Source: Bacteroidetes bacterium UBA4408 (GTDB lineage: Bacteria > Bacteroidota > Bacteroidia > UBA4408). Taken from it: a DNA stretch of 34,947 nucleotides. The translations under genes and the position numbers were made by a program. The notes under the pieces are model-generated. The model was not told the origin of the DNA. It did not search any database and was given only the letters and a program-made list of their open reading frames with translations. Where the stretch lies: contig DGQS01000195.1 in NCBI GenBank assembly GCA_002389785.1, positions 1-34,947 of the forward strand. Reading direction: 5' to 3'. Within the stretch, counting starts at the first letter, position 1; every line of letters begins with the position of its first letter. Positions 1 to 9,203 of this stretch are shown here, in pieces.

Positions 1-70
1 CGCGAAGGGCTTTTGCATCTTTTTTCCCTACGTTCGCTCTTGGCGAACCGCTAATAGATACTGTTTTCAT
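1..70 (-). CDS. rplY: 50S ribosomal protein L25 / Ctc family, N-terminal fragment (runs off the left edge)
   Basis: Read on the minus strand, an ATG at 68-70 opens a frame that stays open to base 1. Its translation starts MKTVSISGSPRANVGKKDAK and continues ALR. This closely resembles the start of Bacteroidota L25/Ctc proteins, which bind 5S rRNA in the large ribosomal subunit. Only 23 codons are visible, so the domain content downstream cannot be judged. It lies 86 nt downstream of prs in the same direction. The prs-rplY order is common in Bacteroidota, and the two are probably co-transcribed. The call rests on the N-terminal motif and on synteny. Confidence 0.8.
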   Translation of the reverse strand, partial: MKTVSISGSPRANVGKKDAKALR

Positions 71-156
71 TTTATTTTTTTGTTTTTAGGAACTGCGCTA
101 TCCGCTTCGCATTTCCGGTTAAATTAGTTTGTTGCGGAATAATACTTATTAAATTG

Positions 157-1089
157 CTAGCACAAAAAGTGGTCGCTTATACTTTCAAAATTGTGTACTT
201 TCCCGAGTACATCGGCAAATAAATCAGCTACCGATATTACTCGAATTTTTGAAGAAGACGACTTCAAAGGAATGGTATCGGTTACAATCAACTCAGTTAT
301 TTTCGATTTCTCAATTGCCTCGTAGGCTTTTCCCGAAAGTATCGGGTGTGTACATATCGCACGAACACTGGCCGCTCCACGATCCATCATCATATCTGCT
401 GCTTTTGTAAGGGTGCCTGCTGTATCCACAATATCGTCAATCAATACGATGTCTTTTCCTTCAACTTCTCCAATCAAAGTCATGCTTTCAATTACATTCG
501 CCTTTTTACGCTGTTTGTAGCAAATTACCATTTCGCAGTTCAAAAATTTTGCATAGGCATTTGCTCGTTTAGTTCCGCCCATATCCGGTGAAGCCATAGT
601 TAATCGTGGCAATTTTAAACTTTGCAAATAAGGCAAAAAGATAGAAGATGCATACAAATGATCAACCGGCATATCAAAAAATCCTTGTATTTGATCAGCA
701 TGCAAATCCATCGTAATAATGCGGGTAATTCCGGCTGTAATGAGCAAATTGGCAACTAATTTAGCACCAATCGCAACCCGGGGCTTATCTTTGCGATCCT
801 GACGGGCAAATCCGAAATAAGGTATTACTGCGGTAATGTTTTTTGCAGAAGCTCTTTTAGCGGCATCTATCATCAACAACAATTCAAACAAGTTATCACT
901 GGGTTGAAAGGTTGATTGAACTATAAATACATCACATCCACGAACAGTTTCTTCAAACGAAGTTTGAAACTCACCATCGCTGAAACGAGTAAACATAACT
1001 GTTCCCAGCGGTTGACCATAACTGGCAGCAATTTTTTCGGCCAGATACATCGAACTTGTTCCGGAGAATATTTTTACCTGTGAATCCAT
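157..1089 (-). CDS. prs: Ribose-phosphate pyrophosphokinase (PRPP synthetase)
   Basis: A cytoplasmic enzyme that makes 5-phosphoribosyl-1-pyrophosphate from ribose-5-phosphate and ATP, feeding purine, pyrimidine, histidine and NAD synthesis. The 310-aa length is typical. Visible landmarks are the N-terminal FSDGEF segment, the divalent-metal/ATP region DLHADQIQGFF (about residues 127-137) and the PRPP-binding loop DDIVDTAGTL in the C-terminal half. The ATG at 1089 is supported by a -7-like element TACATTTG at 1121-1128 just upstream. The L25 gene follows in the same direction. All motifs are intact and nothing is unusual. Confidence 0.97.
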   Translation of the reverse strand: MDSQVKIFSGTSSMYLAEKIAASYGQPLGTVMFTRFSDGEFQTSFEETVRGCDVFIVQSTFQPSDNLFELLLMIDAAKRASAKNITAVIPYFGFARQDRKDKPRVAIGAKLVANLLITAGITRIITMDLHADQIQGFFDMPVDHLYASSIFLPYLQSLKLPRLTMASPDMGGTKRANAYAKFLNCEMVICYKQRKKANVIESMTLIGEVEGKDIVLIDDIVDTAGTLTKAADMMMDRGAASVRAICTHPILSGKAYEAIEKSKITELIVTDTIPLKSSSSKIRVISVADLFADVLGKVHNFESISDHFLC

Positions 1090-1120
1090 GTTGGTGTATA
1101 GCAGTTTTTTAAACGGGACG

Positions 1121-1151
1121 CAAATGTAAGTTTTTTATTCATAAATGGAAA
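1121..1151 (-). promoter_or_regulatory. Predicted Bacteroidota-type promoter of prs
   Basis: On the minus strand the sequence TACATTTG (1121-1128) matches the -7 consensus TAnnTTTG exactly. TTTC at 1148-1151 is a one-mismatch -33 element, with a 19-bp spacer. Transcription would start about 25 nt before the prs ATG. Found by eye only. Confidence 0.45.
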
Positions 1152-1231
1152 TAAGTTCAGCGCTAAAAGTGGCAAGATGGCATTTTTATTTTAAGACTTA
1201 TAGATTAGAAATAGAAGCAGTTATAAAAATT

Positions 1232-1262
1232 ATTGGGATACAGTAAGGATTTAAAATATTTG
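1232..1262 (+). promoter_or_regulatory. Predicted promoter of the glgA-glgC cluster
   Basis: TTG at 1233-1235 and AATATTTG at 1255-1262 (one mismatch to TAnnTTTG) are separated by 19 bp. The predicted start site is roughly 36 nt before the glgA ATG. The spacing is good but the -7 element is imperfect. Confidence 0.35.
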
Positions 1263-1304
1263 ATTCAATTAATTTTTAAATTGCATCCATAAAATTGTCA
1301 ATTT

Positions 1305-2735
1305 ATGGCTGCTAACCCGAATTCAAAAAAATACCAAGCTGTACATTTAGCAGCCGAATGTTATCCAATTGCCAAAGTTGGAGGATTGGGAGATGTGGCC
1401 GGCGCTTTGCCCAAATACTTAAATGCCGAAGGAATTTCAACCTGCATTATAATACCCTATTACAACCAAAAATGGACCCAAAACAATACCACTACAATCA
1501 TTTACGACGGTGTTGTTAAAAGTGAGTCCTATTACAAGGAATTCAGCATTCGTGCTTTTCCGGACCAAGGTTTGGGTTTTGATGTGTATTTTGTAGATAT
1601 GCCGGATATGCTTTTTCGTGATCAAGTATACGGTTACGAAGACGATCCGCTGCGGTTCATATTTTTTCAACAGGCCGCATTAGTTTGGCTAAACAGCTGG
1701 AAAAGTAAACCCGAATTATTGCATTGTCATGATCACCATACCGGACTAATTCCGTTCATGTTACAACAGTGTCCGGTTTTCGACAAATTAAAAAGTATTA
1801 AAACCATCTTTACCATTCACAATGGGCTTTATACCGGTGCTTTCGATTGGAAACTGGTGAATTATTTGCCGCTTTTTTATGAAGAACGACGAGGTTTTTT
1901 AGACTGGGACAATGCCATAAATCCCCTAGCAACTGCAATTAAATGTTGCCATAAATTTACTACGGTTAGTAAAGGTTATCTCGATGAATTAAAACAAGCA
2001 TCCAATCCGCTTCAATGGTTGTTTAACGAGTATCAAGCAAAAAGCATTGGTATTGTAAATGGAATTGATGCCGAAGTTTGGGATCCAAAAACCGATACTG
2101 CTCTTTCGTTGAAGCTCACCGGTAAATGGGAAAATTTTAAAGACGAAAACAAAAGAGAACTGTGCGAATCCGTTGGACTCGATCATGCGCTTCCTTTAGT
2201 TGTTTTTATAGGCAGATTAAATACCGAAAAGGGAGGTGAATTACTAACTCAAGCTATCGGCAGGTATACTCCGCAAAATTCGAAAATGAATTTTTATATT
2301 TTAGGCTCAGGTGCGAATAACATAGAAGATAATATTCGTCAACTAACTTTAAAACACAAACGCAACATTGCCAATTATATTGGCTACAACGAAAACCTTG
2401 CGCATCAATTGTATGCAGCTGCCGATTTTATTTTGATGCCTTCTTTGGTTGAGCCTTGCGGATTAAATCAACTTTATGCCATGCGTTATGCAACCATACC
2501 CATGGTGCGAAGTGTAGGAGGATTAAAGGATACCGTTGTAGATTTTGGCGATAATGGAGGATATGGAATTCGTTTTAATGACGCAACAGTAAATGACATT
2601 CTTCACAGTTTTGAGCGTGCAGCTGCATTGTTTCAAAACAAAGTATTGCTTCAACAGTTAAGAAAAACCTGTGTAGCTCTTGATTTTTCATGGAAAACAG
2701 CAATTAAAAAGTACATCAACATTTATAAAAATTAA
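1305..2735 (+). CDS. glgA: Glycogen synthase (ADP-glucose type)
   Basis: A GT5-family glycosyltransferase that transfers glucose from ADP-glucose to the growing alpha-1,4-glucan chain in the cytoplasm. At 476 aa it has the usual length. The N-terminal catalytic motif KVGGLGDV starts at Lys24 and corresponds to the KxGGL ADP-glucose-binding motif. The C-terminal half carries the EPCGLNQ segment (about residues 380-390) typical of the acceptor-proximal catalytic Glu. The gene is followed after 4 nt by glgC, which makes its substrate, so the two are almost certainly translated from one mRNA. No branching enzyme gene is seen nearby. Confidence 0.96.
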   Translation: MAANPNSKKYQAVHLAAECYPIAKVGGLGDVAGALPKYLNAEGISTCIIIPYYNQKWTQNNTTTIIYDGVVKSESYYKEFSIRAFPDQGLGFDVYFVDMPDMLFRDQVYGYEDDPLRFIFFQQAALVWLNSWKSKPELLHCHDHHTGLIPFMLQQCPVFDKLKSIKTIFTIHNGLYTGAFDWKLVNYLPLFYEERRGFLDWDNAINPLATAIKCCHKFTTVSKGYLDELKQASNPLQWLFNEYQAKSIGIVNGIDAEVWDPKTDTALSLKLTGKWENFKDENKRELCESVGLDHALPLVVFIGRLNTEKGGELLTQAIGRYTPQNSKMNFYILGSGANNIEDNIRQLTLKHKRNIANYIGYNENLAHQLYAAADFILMPSLVEPCGLNQLYAMRYATIPMVRSVGGLKDTVVDFGDNGGYGIRFNDATVNDILHSFERAAALFQNKVLLQQLRKTCVALDFSWKTAIKKYINIYKN

Positions 2736-2739
2736 GCCA

Positions 2740-4023
2740 ATGGAAAAATTAATAAAAGTGGTTTGTTTGATATTGGGAGGTGGCGCCGGCTCAAGATTAT
2801 ATCCACTAACATCCATCCGAAGTAAGCCTGCTGTTCCAATCGCTGGAAAGTATCGTTTAATTGATATACCAATCTCAAATTGCCTGCATTCGGGCATTCG
2901 GCGAATTTTTGTGCTTACTCAATACAACTCTCGTTCGTTAAATGCACACATTAAAAACACCTATCACTTTGATAATTTTAGTTATGCTTTTGTAGACATT
3001 ATTGCAGCAGAGCAGCGGCCCGGCAGCGAAAAGTGGTTTCAAGGAACCTCTGATGCCGTTAAGCAAACCTTGCCTCACCTTGCCGGACACGATTACGACT
3101 ACATTCTGATATTAAGCGGCGATCAATTGTACCAAATGGATTTACGGGAATTTGTTAACAAACACGTTGAAAGTGATGCCGAAATAAGCATTGCTACCCT
3201 GCCGGTTAATAAAAGCGATGCTTCAGGTTTTGGTATTATGAAGGTTAATTCCACAGGGTTTATTGAAAAATTTGTAGAAAAGCCATCCCCACAAGAACTG
3301 GTAAATTGGGTTTCACCGGTTGGCGCCCGTGAAAAGGCTCAAGGAAAAGAATACTTGGCTTCCATGGGTATTTATGTGTTTAATAAGGAAACCCTAAATA
3401 GAATGTTTGAGGAGTATCCAAATTTTACAGACTTTGGTAAAGAAATAATTCCAACCGCAATAAACGCCGGTACCAAAGTAAAAGGCTATTCCTACACCGG
3501 ATACTGGACCGATATTGGAACCATTAAAAGTTATTTTGATGCGAACCTTGATTTAGCGGAGGTTATGCCGCAATTTAATTTATTTGAAAACGATAAATTA
3601 ATTTACACAAGAGCAAGGATGCTTCCTCCTACAAAGTTTTCGGGAAACACTTCATTGAAAGGTTCGGTGATTTCAGAAGGATGCATCATTAATGCAAAAG
3701 AAATAGAGCGATGCATCATTGGTAATCGCGCTAAAATTGGCGATGGAACAGTAATGAAAAACTGTATTTTTTTCGGAAACGATTATTACGAAACCCTCGA
3801 AGAAATTTTAAAATCAAAAACGGGCATTCTAATGGCGATTGGCAAAAATGGCCATTTTGAAAATTGTATTATCGACAAAGATGTGCGCATTGGCGACAAC
3901 GTGAAAATTATAGGGAATAAAAAAATGCCTGATATTGAAACAGAAAATTATTGCATTCGCGATGGAATTGTAATTGTAAAAAAAGGCGCAGTTATTCCGG
4001 ATGGTACCGTGATTATGATTTAA
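2740..4023 (+). CDS. glgC: Glucose-1-phosphate adenylyltransferase (ADP-glucose pyrophosphorylase)
   Basis: Makes ADP-glucose from glucose-1-phosphate and ATP, the committed step of bacterial glycogen synthesis. From the ATG at 2740 the protein has 427 residues, the normal family length. It opens with the nucleotidyltransferase signature GGGAGSRLYPLT and KPAVP...GKYRLIDIPISNC. The product-side motifs LSGDQLYQMDL and EKFVEKP follow, and the C-terminal third has hexapeptide-like left-handed beta-helix sequence. An upstream in-frame start at 2680 would overlap glgA by 56 nt and add 20 residues before the signature, so I prefer 2740. The enzyme is normally allosterically controlled, but effector residues cannot be judged by eye. 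Confidence 0.96.
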   Translation: MEKLIKVVCLILGGGAGSRLYPLTSIRSKPAVPIAGKYRLIDIPISNCLHSGIRRIFVLTQYNSRSLNAHIKNTYHFDNFSYAFVDIIAAEQRPGSEKWFQGTSDAVKQTLPHLAGHDYDYILILSGDQLYQMDLREFVNKHVESDAEISIATLPVNKSDASGFGIMKVNSTGFIEKFVEKPSPQELVNWVSPVGAREKAQGKEYLASMGIYVFNKETLNRMFEEYPNFTDFGKEIIPTAINAGTKVKGYSYTGYWTDIGTIKSYFDANLDLAEVMPQFNLFENDKLIYTRARMLPPTKFSGNTSLKGSVISEGCIINAKEIERCIIGNRAKIGDGTVMKNCIFFGNDYYETLEEILKSKTGILMAIGKNGHFENCIIDKDVRIGDNVKIIGNKKMPDIETENYCIRDGIVIVKKGAVIPDGTVIMI

Positions 4024-4094
4024 TAGTACGGTAGAAATCAATAAGAGGATTCGCATTCCTGCAACAAAAAAATTTCTCAACTAAATTAAGCGAA

Positions 4095-4628
4095 ATGATA
4101 GATCTTGGCATAGGCTCTCGTGTGCAACATCCCGGATATGGTGAGGGTGTTGTAATCAATGTAAAAAGACACAGCGTGCTCATTACTTTTATGAATCACG
4201 GAACAAAGGAAATACCTCTTGAATACGATGGGCTTAGTGTATTGGATAAGGTTGAACCAGACGCCGATTTGGTAAGCCTTTGGGATATTGAACAAACCTT
4301 AGTTAAGGTAATTAAAGAATATGTTGAGTATCCTGAAAAAGTGGAGCTCGGAAACAAATGGACAGGAGGCAAGGTAATTTTACAACCGGCCGATACATCA
4401 TTAACGGTTAAAGAAATACCAATTGAAGCACTTTTTCGAAAAATTGTATTGATTCGCGATCGCATGCGTACCTTGGAACAGCGGATAAATAGCAACGATA
4501 AGTTGGAGGACGAAGAAAAAATTAATCTGCAACAATATATCACCAAAGTATATGGTAGCTTAACAACCTTTAATGTGTTGTTTAAAAATGCCGATGATCA
4601 ATTTAGAGGTGAGAAGGGGAAAGAGTAA
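4095..4628 (+). CDS. Conserved hypothetical protein with an N-terminal SH3/Tudor-like motif
   Basis: 177 aa, no signal peptide, predicted cytoplasmic. Residues 5-25 read GIGSRVQHPGYGEGVVINV, a pattern (GxxVxHxxYGxGxV) seen in small SH3/Tudor-like beta-barrels such as the C-terminal domains of UvrD/PcrA helicases. The C-terminal part (about 110-177) is charged and helical, with RDRMRTLEQRIN and LQQYITKVYGSLTTFNVLF. I believe similar proteins occur across Bacteroidota, but I know of no function. It starts 71 nt after glgC with no clear promoter between, so it may belong to the glycogen transcript. A role in glycogen metabolism is only a guess from position. Confidence 0.8.
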   Translation: MIDLGIGSRVQHPGYGEGVVINVKRHSVLITFMNHGTKEIPLEYDGLSVLDKVEPDADLVSLWDIEQTLVKVIKEYVEYPEKVELGNKWTGGKVILQPADTSLTVKEIPIEALFRKIVLIRDRMRTLEQRINSNDKLEDEEKINLQQYITKVYGSLTTFNVLFKNADDQFRGEKGKE

Positions 4629-4633
4629 CCTGA

Positions 4634-4651
4634 ATACTTTGCAGTATTTTC
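4634..4651. terminator. Weak hairpin between convergent genes
   Basis: AATACT (4634-4639) and AGTATT (4644-4649) form a 6-bp stem with a 4-nt loop, followed by TT. It lies just after the 177-aa gene and could end the glgA-glgC transcript. The stem is short and AT-rich, so support is weak. Confidence 0.25.
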
Positions 4652-4767
4652 AGTACCAATGGAAGACCTTTTTGGGTATAATTCGTAGTAATACAAATTG
4701 AAACTAGGAAACAATTTGTGAATGGAAACGACTTAAAGAATAAAATAAGGCACTATAAAAATTAAGT

Positions 4768-7224
4768 TCATTTATTTTTCCTTTTCAAATACAAATAGTC
4801 TAAAAAGTAGAGCAGTTTTAGCGACAAACTATTGGTTTGTGGGGAATTTAAAGTAGTGCTAAAGTTCTTACCAAACTTACTATTTGTAAAAATGGTTTCA
4901 TCTTCAATGGAGTTTTTATAGGCAAAAGTTAATTGACTTCCGGGCGAAAAAATCCAAGTATATACCAAATCAATATTAAAGGCATTGTAGCTAAAATCAT
5001 GGTTGCTTGTATAGTCGTAGTTGGAATCGAAACTACCATCATCCATGATGGCAAAAAACTTTCGATAAACTCCTGTATTCCAGTAATGTCGACCTACAAG
5101 ACTAATTCGCATATTTTCGGTAAAGAGGTAGTTTGCGGAAAGAAGATTGATGTAGGTATGTAACTTTCTTCCCCCATAAATTATTTCACTTAAACTATCC
5201 ACGGTAACATACCCAACATTAAACGGATCGTAGTAAAAACTGAACGAGTATTTAAGATTCAATTTATTTGAAGCACGGTAACGAATGCTCACATCGGTAT
5301 TGTATCCCTCCATTTTAAATTGATCAATGAAATTGCTCATGTTTTGAGTAAGGTCAATGGCAATTGGCTTTCGGTAATCGGTACTAAAGCCAATGTATCC
5401 GTAATAGTAACGAAGTGTTTTCGCATAACGCCCTTCAACACGCGGTTCGTTGTAATCAAGGTTTACACGCGGATTAATTCCAAAACCTCCAAAAATGGCA
5501 GTATAGTTAAGCAGCGAGGCAAATCCTGTGTAGTTAATTTCAAAATTCGTAGTCTTTTTGGTAACAAAATGCGTGGCATAATCGGCACTTAAAGAGTGGT
5601 TTCCCTCGCGAATTATTCGATTGGGTTTAAATTGATATTGATCAATATACAAGCGGTTATTTACAACATTAGGGATGCTTTGAAATCCAATATCGCTCGT
5701 ATAAATGCCGCTGCTTCGAACTTGGCGACTTGCACCAAACTGAATTTTACCGCTGCTTTTACGTGCTCCCAAAAAATAATTATACCCGATTAAATCAGTA
5801 TAAAGTTCATTTTCGCCGGACACTTTTGAAAGCTTTTGACTCACAATTCCAAATCCATCAAATGCATAGGAATTTTTGCTGTTAAACAAAGTAATTCCGG
5901 CTCCGGAAACATTGGAGTCGTTAAAGGTTTTATCACGCACACAAGTGGTGTTTATAAAATAAATGGAAGAATTATTTTTTAGTTGTTGATCAAGCACCAA
6001 TAGGGAATAATTGGTTAAAGGTTCAGTTAAAATTTTTCGTCGATTCCCACTACTATCCTGCACTACTGCATACATATCGGCAGTTGTGGCATTAAACAAT
6101 CCAATTCCCAAACCTCCGTTCGTACGTCCAGAAAGCTTGGTAGCATTGAGCAATTTTATACTACTAGGATTTGAAATGAGGCTATCGCCTTTTTCGAGTT
6201 GGTCATAAACACTGTAAAAGCCTGAGGGTGTTTTTCCGATTCGACGTGAATAGAACAAATTGTTTTTTGAAAAAAGATCGGTACCTTCTTTAAAAAAGCT
6301 ACGGTTTTCGTTATAAGTAACTTCTCGAAAACCCAAGTTTTTTATTTTGCTATCACTTTGTACTTGCCCAAAATCGGGCAAAAGAGTCATGTCTAAGGTA
6401 AAGCGATCATCAATTCCATATTTAATATCAGCACCAACATTATATGAAAATGAGTTTTGTTGATCAATGGTTCCATCATGATCTAGATAGGGAGTAGATT
6501 CAGCATAGCCAGACAAATAAGGCGTTAATGAAAGTCTCACCGGGGTTTTTATATTTTGAATTCCGTTTAAGTTTCCCCAATACGAAAGCGGATTGCCGGA
6601 GCCACTTGGTGTGAGCACCCATTGCGTAAGTTCGCGATAACGCCGGATATTCCGATTAAACTGGAGTCCCCATTGTTGAATATCTTTTTTGGGAAATCGA
6701 ATGGCCGAATAAGGAATTTTCATTTCTACACACCATCCCTTATCATTGATTTCAACAGCACTTGTCCAAACAGCATTAAATGTTGGATCAAGCCATTTCA
6801 TATCCACTTGCACTCCCGAAGCCCAGACACCAAAAAAAAACCCATCCTGACGCGTGTTGTAGGGATCTACTTTAAAGTAAAACAAATCAGCATTTAAATC
6901 TTCGGCATCGCGTGCGCCAAGTTCATGTAAAATACTGTCGGGATGGTTGTCGGGCATAAAAGCACCAATGTAAATCGCGGTATTATCGTAAACTATTTTT
7001 ACTTCAGTATCGAAGCTCGGTTTTGAATTTTCGATTGGTCTGAATTGTACAAATTGGTTGCAAATGGGAATATTTTTCCAGGCTTCATCATCCAATTTTC
7101 CATCAATTCGTGGTGCTTTACTAATGCGAACAGCAGTGGCTTTTTTTGCAGTTGGAATACTATCTTGCGCTAGCAACACATTAAAAAAGAAAAGCAACAC
7201 GAATAAGGATAAAAACTTTTTCAC
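4768..7224 (-). CDS. DUF5916 / CBM9-like-domain outer-membrane-type protein
   Basis: Resembles the large Bacteroidota DUF5916 family, whose function is not established to my knowledge. From a GTG start at 7224 the protein has 818 aa and begins with a clear signal peptide, KKFLSLFVLLFFFNVLLAQ. Residues about 30-210 look like the CBM9-like sandwich found at the N-terminus of this family (RIDGKLDDEAWKNI, VKIVYDNTAIYIG, WCVEMKIPYSAIRFP). The remaining ~600 residues are rich in alternating aromatic beta-strands with many Tyr/Asn, consistent with an outer-membrane barrel. No ATG is available near the N-terminus. The alternative TTG at 7281 overlaps the preceding gene and puts extra residues before the signal peptide, so GTG is preferred. 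It follows the DUF885 gene by 38 nt, probably in one operon. Confidence 0.85.
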   Translation of the reverse strand: MKKFLSLFVLLFFFNVLLAQDSIPTAKKATAVRISKAPRIDGKLDDEAWKNIPICNQFVQFRPIENSKPSFDTEVKIVYDNTAIYIGAFMPDNHPDSILHELGARDAEDLNADLFYFKVDPYNTRQDGFFFGVWASGVQVDMKWLDPTFNAVWTSAVEINDKGWCVEMKIPYSAIRFPKKDIQQWGLQFNRNIRRYRELTQWVLTPSGSGNPLSYWGNLNGIQNIKTPVRLSLTPYLSGYAESTPYLDHDGTIDQQNSFSYNVGADIKYGIDDRFTLDMTLLPDFGQVQSDSKIKNLGFREVTYNENRSFFKEGTDLFSKNNLFYSRRIGKTPSGFYSVYDQLEKGDSLISNPSSIKLLNATKLSGRTNGGLGIGLFNATTADMYAVVQDSSGNRRKILTEPLTNYSLLVLDQQLKNNSSIYFINTTCVRDKTFNDSNVSGAGITLFNSKNSYAFDGFGIVSQKLSKVSGENELYTDLIGYNYFLGARKSSGKIQFGASRQVRSSGIYTSDIGFQSIPNVVNNRLYIDQYQFKPNRIIREGNHSLSADYATHFVTKKTTNFEINYTGFASLLNYTAIFGGFGINPRVNLDYNEPRVEGRYAKTLRYYYGYIGFSTDYRKPIAIDLTQNMSNFIDQFKMEGYNTDVSIRYRASNKLNLKYSFSFYYDPFNVGYVTVDSLSEIIYGGRKLHTYINLLSANYLFTENMRISLVGRHYWNTGVYRKFFAIMDDGSFDSNYDYTSNHDFSYNAFNIDLVYTWIFSPGSQLTFAYKNSIEDETIFTNSKFGKNFSTTLNSPQTNSLSLKLLYFLDYLYLKRKNK

Positions 7225-7262
7225 ACTAAAATCGCTTGCTTTAAATGTGTTAATTAATATTC

Positions 7263-9101
7263 CTATAAATATGCCCGGCAAGAAGTAGTTGTATTGTGAC
7301 AGTTTACCAGTTCACTGCCACCACCCATTTTTTTAATCCAATTGCGAATTTTATCCTCCAAAACGCTAATGGGCAAACAACCTTCATTTAACAGCTCGTC
7401 GTGAAAGTTGCTCAAATTAAAATTTTTGCCAAGCGCAGTCTCTGCTTCTTTTCGAAGCGCAAGTATTTTTAATTGACCTACTTTATAACTTAATGCTTGA
7501 CCCGGTATTGCCATGTAACGTTCAATTTCGGTGGCTATTGCAGCAGCATCGCCCGGTTCATTTTCTAAAGAGTAATTAATAGCTTCTTCTCGCGTCCAGC
7601 CTTTTGCATGTATACCGGCATCAGTAACCAAACGAATGGCACGGTGCATTTCTTTACTAAGACTTCCAAATCGTTGGTATGGGTCGGTATATAATCCAAG
7701 CTCTTTCCCCAATGATTCGGTATACAAAGCCCATCCCTCTCCAAAAGCACCATACCATATAAAGCGTCTGAATTTTGGTAATGAATTATTTTCAGATTGA
7801 AGAGAAGTTTGATAATGGTGGCCTGGAATAGCCTCGTGTAAGAACAATGATTCCATACCAAAATAATTGCATTTTGTTGCATCTACAATTGGTACATAAA
7901 AAATTCCGGGTCTTGAACCATCTGGAGCAGCATTGTTATACTCAGCACTGGCGCTTGCTTCACGAAACTTTTCGGTTTCTCGAACTTCAAACTTTGCGCG
8001 TGGTTTTTTACCAAATAAGCGACTAAGTTGAGGTGCCATTTTCACTTCAATTGAACGATATGCGTTTAGCACCTCCTCGGGGGTTTTAAACGGAAAGAAT
8101 TTTTTGTCGTTGTTGATGTATGCAAAAAATGATTTTAAATCACCGGTATATCCTGTTTCATGCATAATTTTTTCCATTTCTCCACGTATTCTGCTCACCT
8201 CACTTTTACCTAATTCAAATACCTCATCGGCTGTTAAGTCGGTTGTAGTCCATTGTTTAATTAAAAACTGATAACGTTCCTTTCCTCCCGGAATAGCTAA
8301 AATCCCTGCAGTTTGTCGGCATTTTGGCAAGTATTCACTTCGTACAAAATCGGCTAATTTTTTAAACGATGGATTAATTTTATCAAGAATTGCTTTTTCG
8401 TATTCGCGCGTGATTTGCTCTTTTTCAGATGAAGAAAATTGTGCGGGAAGCAAGTTTATTGGACCGTAAAAGACACTTAATTTTGGATCACTTACCACCA
8501 TGTCTTCTAACTGGGGCAAGGTGCGCTCCATGAGTATTGCAGGCATAACCTCTCCCGTTGCGATCCCTTTTCGCATATACACAATTGCCGAATCGCACCA
8601 ATCAGAAAATGCATTGATGCGCGATAAAAAATTAGCATAGTCTTTAGGGGTAGTAAAGGGCTGGTTGCTACTTCCCGATCCCAATTGTGCCATGGTAATT
8701 GGGGTACTCCAAAATTGCTGAATGGGCTGGTAATTGTCGTGAAATTTCAAACCTTCCAAACTTACCTCCATTTCTCTCTTCAAGATAGCACAAGTAATTC
8801 GATCGTTCTCAGATAATTTATCGCTTGAATAAGTGGTAACCAATCGCAAATACTTTGAATAAAACTCTTTTAGTTTTTCGCGGTAACTATCGCTGATATC
8901 ACAAGGTAATAAATCGTTGTATTGATTTTCTCCATTTAAGGTTGCCTCCAATGGAAACAAACGCATACGCTCATTAAAATAACTTTCAAAAAGCGTATCC
9001 GCCTTCTCGCTGTTATTCTCATTTTTATCTGTTGAAACAGCGCCGGAGCAAGCAATTAACAAACTTGCCAAAAAAAGTGTTATGAAGTGTCTTGATTTCA
9101 T
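7263..9101 (-). CDS. DUF885-family putative metallopeptidase lipoprotein
   Basis: 612 aa. The N-terminus is a lipoprotein signal with lipobox LIAC and Cys18 as the lipidation site, so it should sit on a membrane facing the periplasm or cell surface. The body matches the DUF885 family. The key motif HEAIPGHHYQ (around residues 420-430) is the HExxxxHH-like element taken as the metal site of this family. Downstream GEGWALYTESLGKELG resembles the third-ligand helix region. DUF885 proteins are usually annotated as putative peptidases, with few characterised. The last ~15 residues, beginning after NWIKKMGGG, look like a non-conserved tail. It is followed by the DUF5916 gene in the same direction. 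A substrate cannot be inferred. Confidence 0.88.
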   Translation of the reverse strand: MKSRHFITLFLASLLIACSGAVSTDKNENNSEKADTLFESYFNERMRLFPLEATLNGENQYNDLLPCDISDSYREKLKEFYSKYLRLVTTYSSDKLSENDRITCAILKREMEVSLEGLKFHDNYQPIQQFWSTPITMAQLGSGSSNQPFTTPKDYANFLSRINAFSDWCDSAIVYMRKGIATGEVMPAILMERTLPQLEDMVVSDPKLSVFYGPINLLPAQFSSSEKEQITREYEKAILDKINPSFKKLADFVRSEYLPKCRQTAGILAIPGGKERYQFLIKQWTTTDLTADEVFELGKSEVSRIRGEMEKIMHETGYTGDLKSFFAYINNDKKFFPFKTPEEVLNAYRSIEVKMAPQLSRLFGKKPRAKFEVRETEKFREASASAEYNNAAPDGSRPGIFYVPIVDATKCNYFGMESLFLHEAIPGHHYQTSLQSENNSLPKFRRFIWYGAFGEGWALYTESLGKELGLYTDPYQRFGSLSKEMHRAIRLVTDAGIHAKGWTREEAINYSLENEPGDAAAIATEIERYMAIPGQALSYKVGQLKILALRKEAETALGKNFNLSNFHDELLNEGCLPISVLEDKIRNWIKKMGGGSELVNCHNTTTSCRAYL

Positions 9102-9203
9102 ATTTTTTCTCTAAAGTATCAGTTATTAGGTATTGTTTTATAAAATTCTACAGGCTACTCTCAACGCCTATTATTTAACGCTTAACTACAGCCTAATGCA
9201 AAT

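Noticed and set aside
2680..2739. Longer N-terminus for GlgC starting at 2680
   Set aside because: It would overlap the end of glgA by 56 nt and add 20 residues before the nucleotidyltransferase signature; the ATG at 2740 gives normal length and tight spacing.
7225..7281. Longer start (TTG at 7281) for the DUF5916 protein
   Set aside because: It overlaps the end of the DUF885 gene and puts 19 residues before a good signal peptide; GTG at 7224 begins the signal directly.
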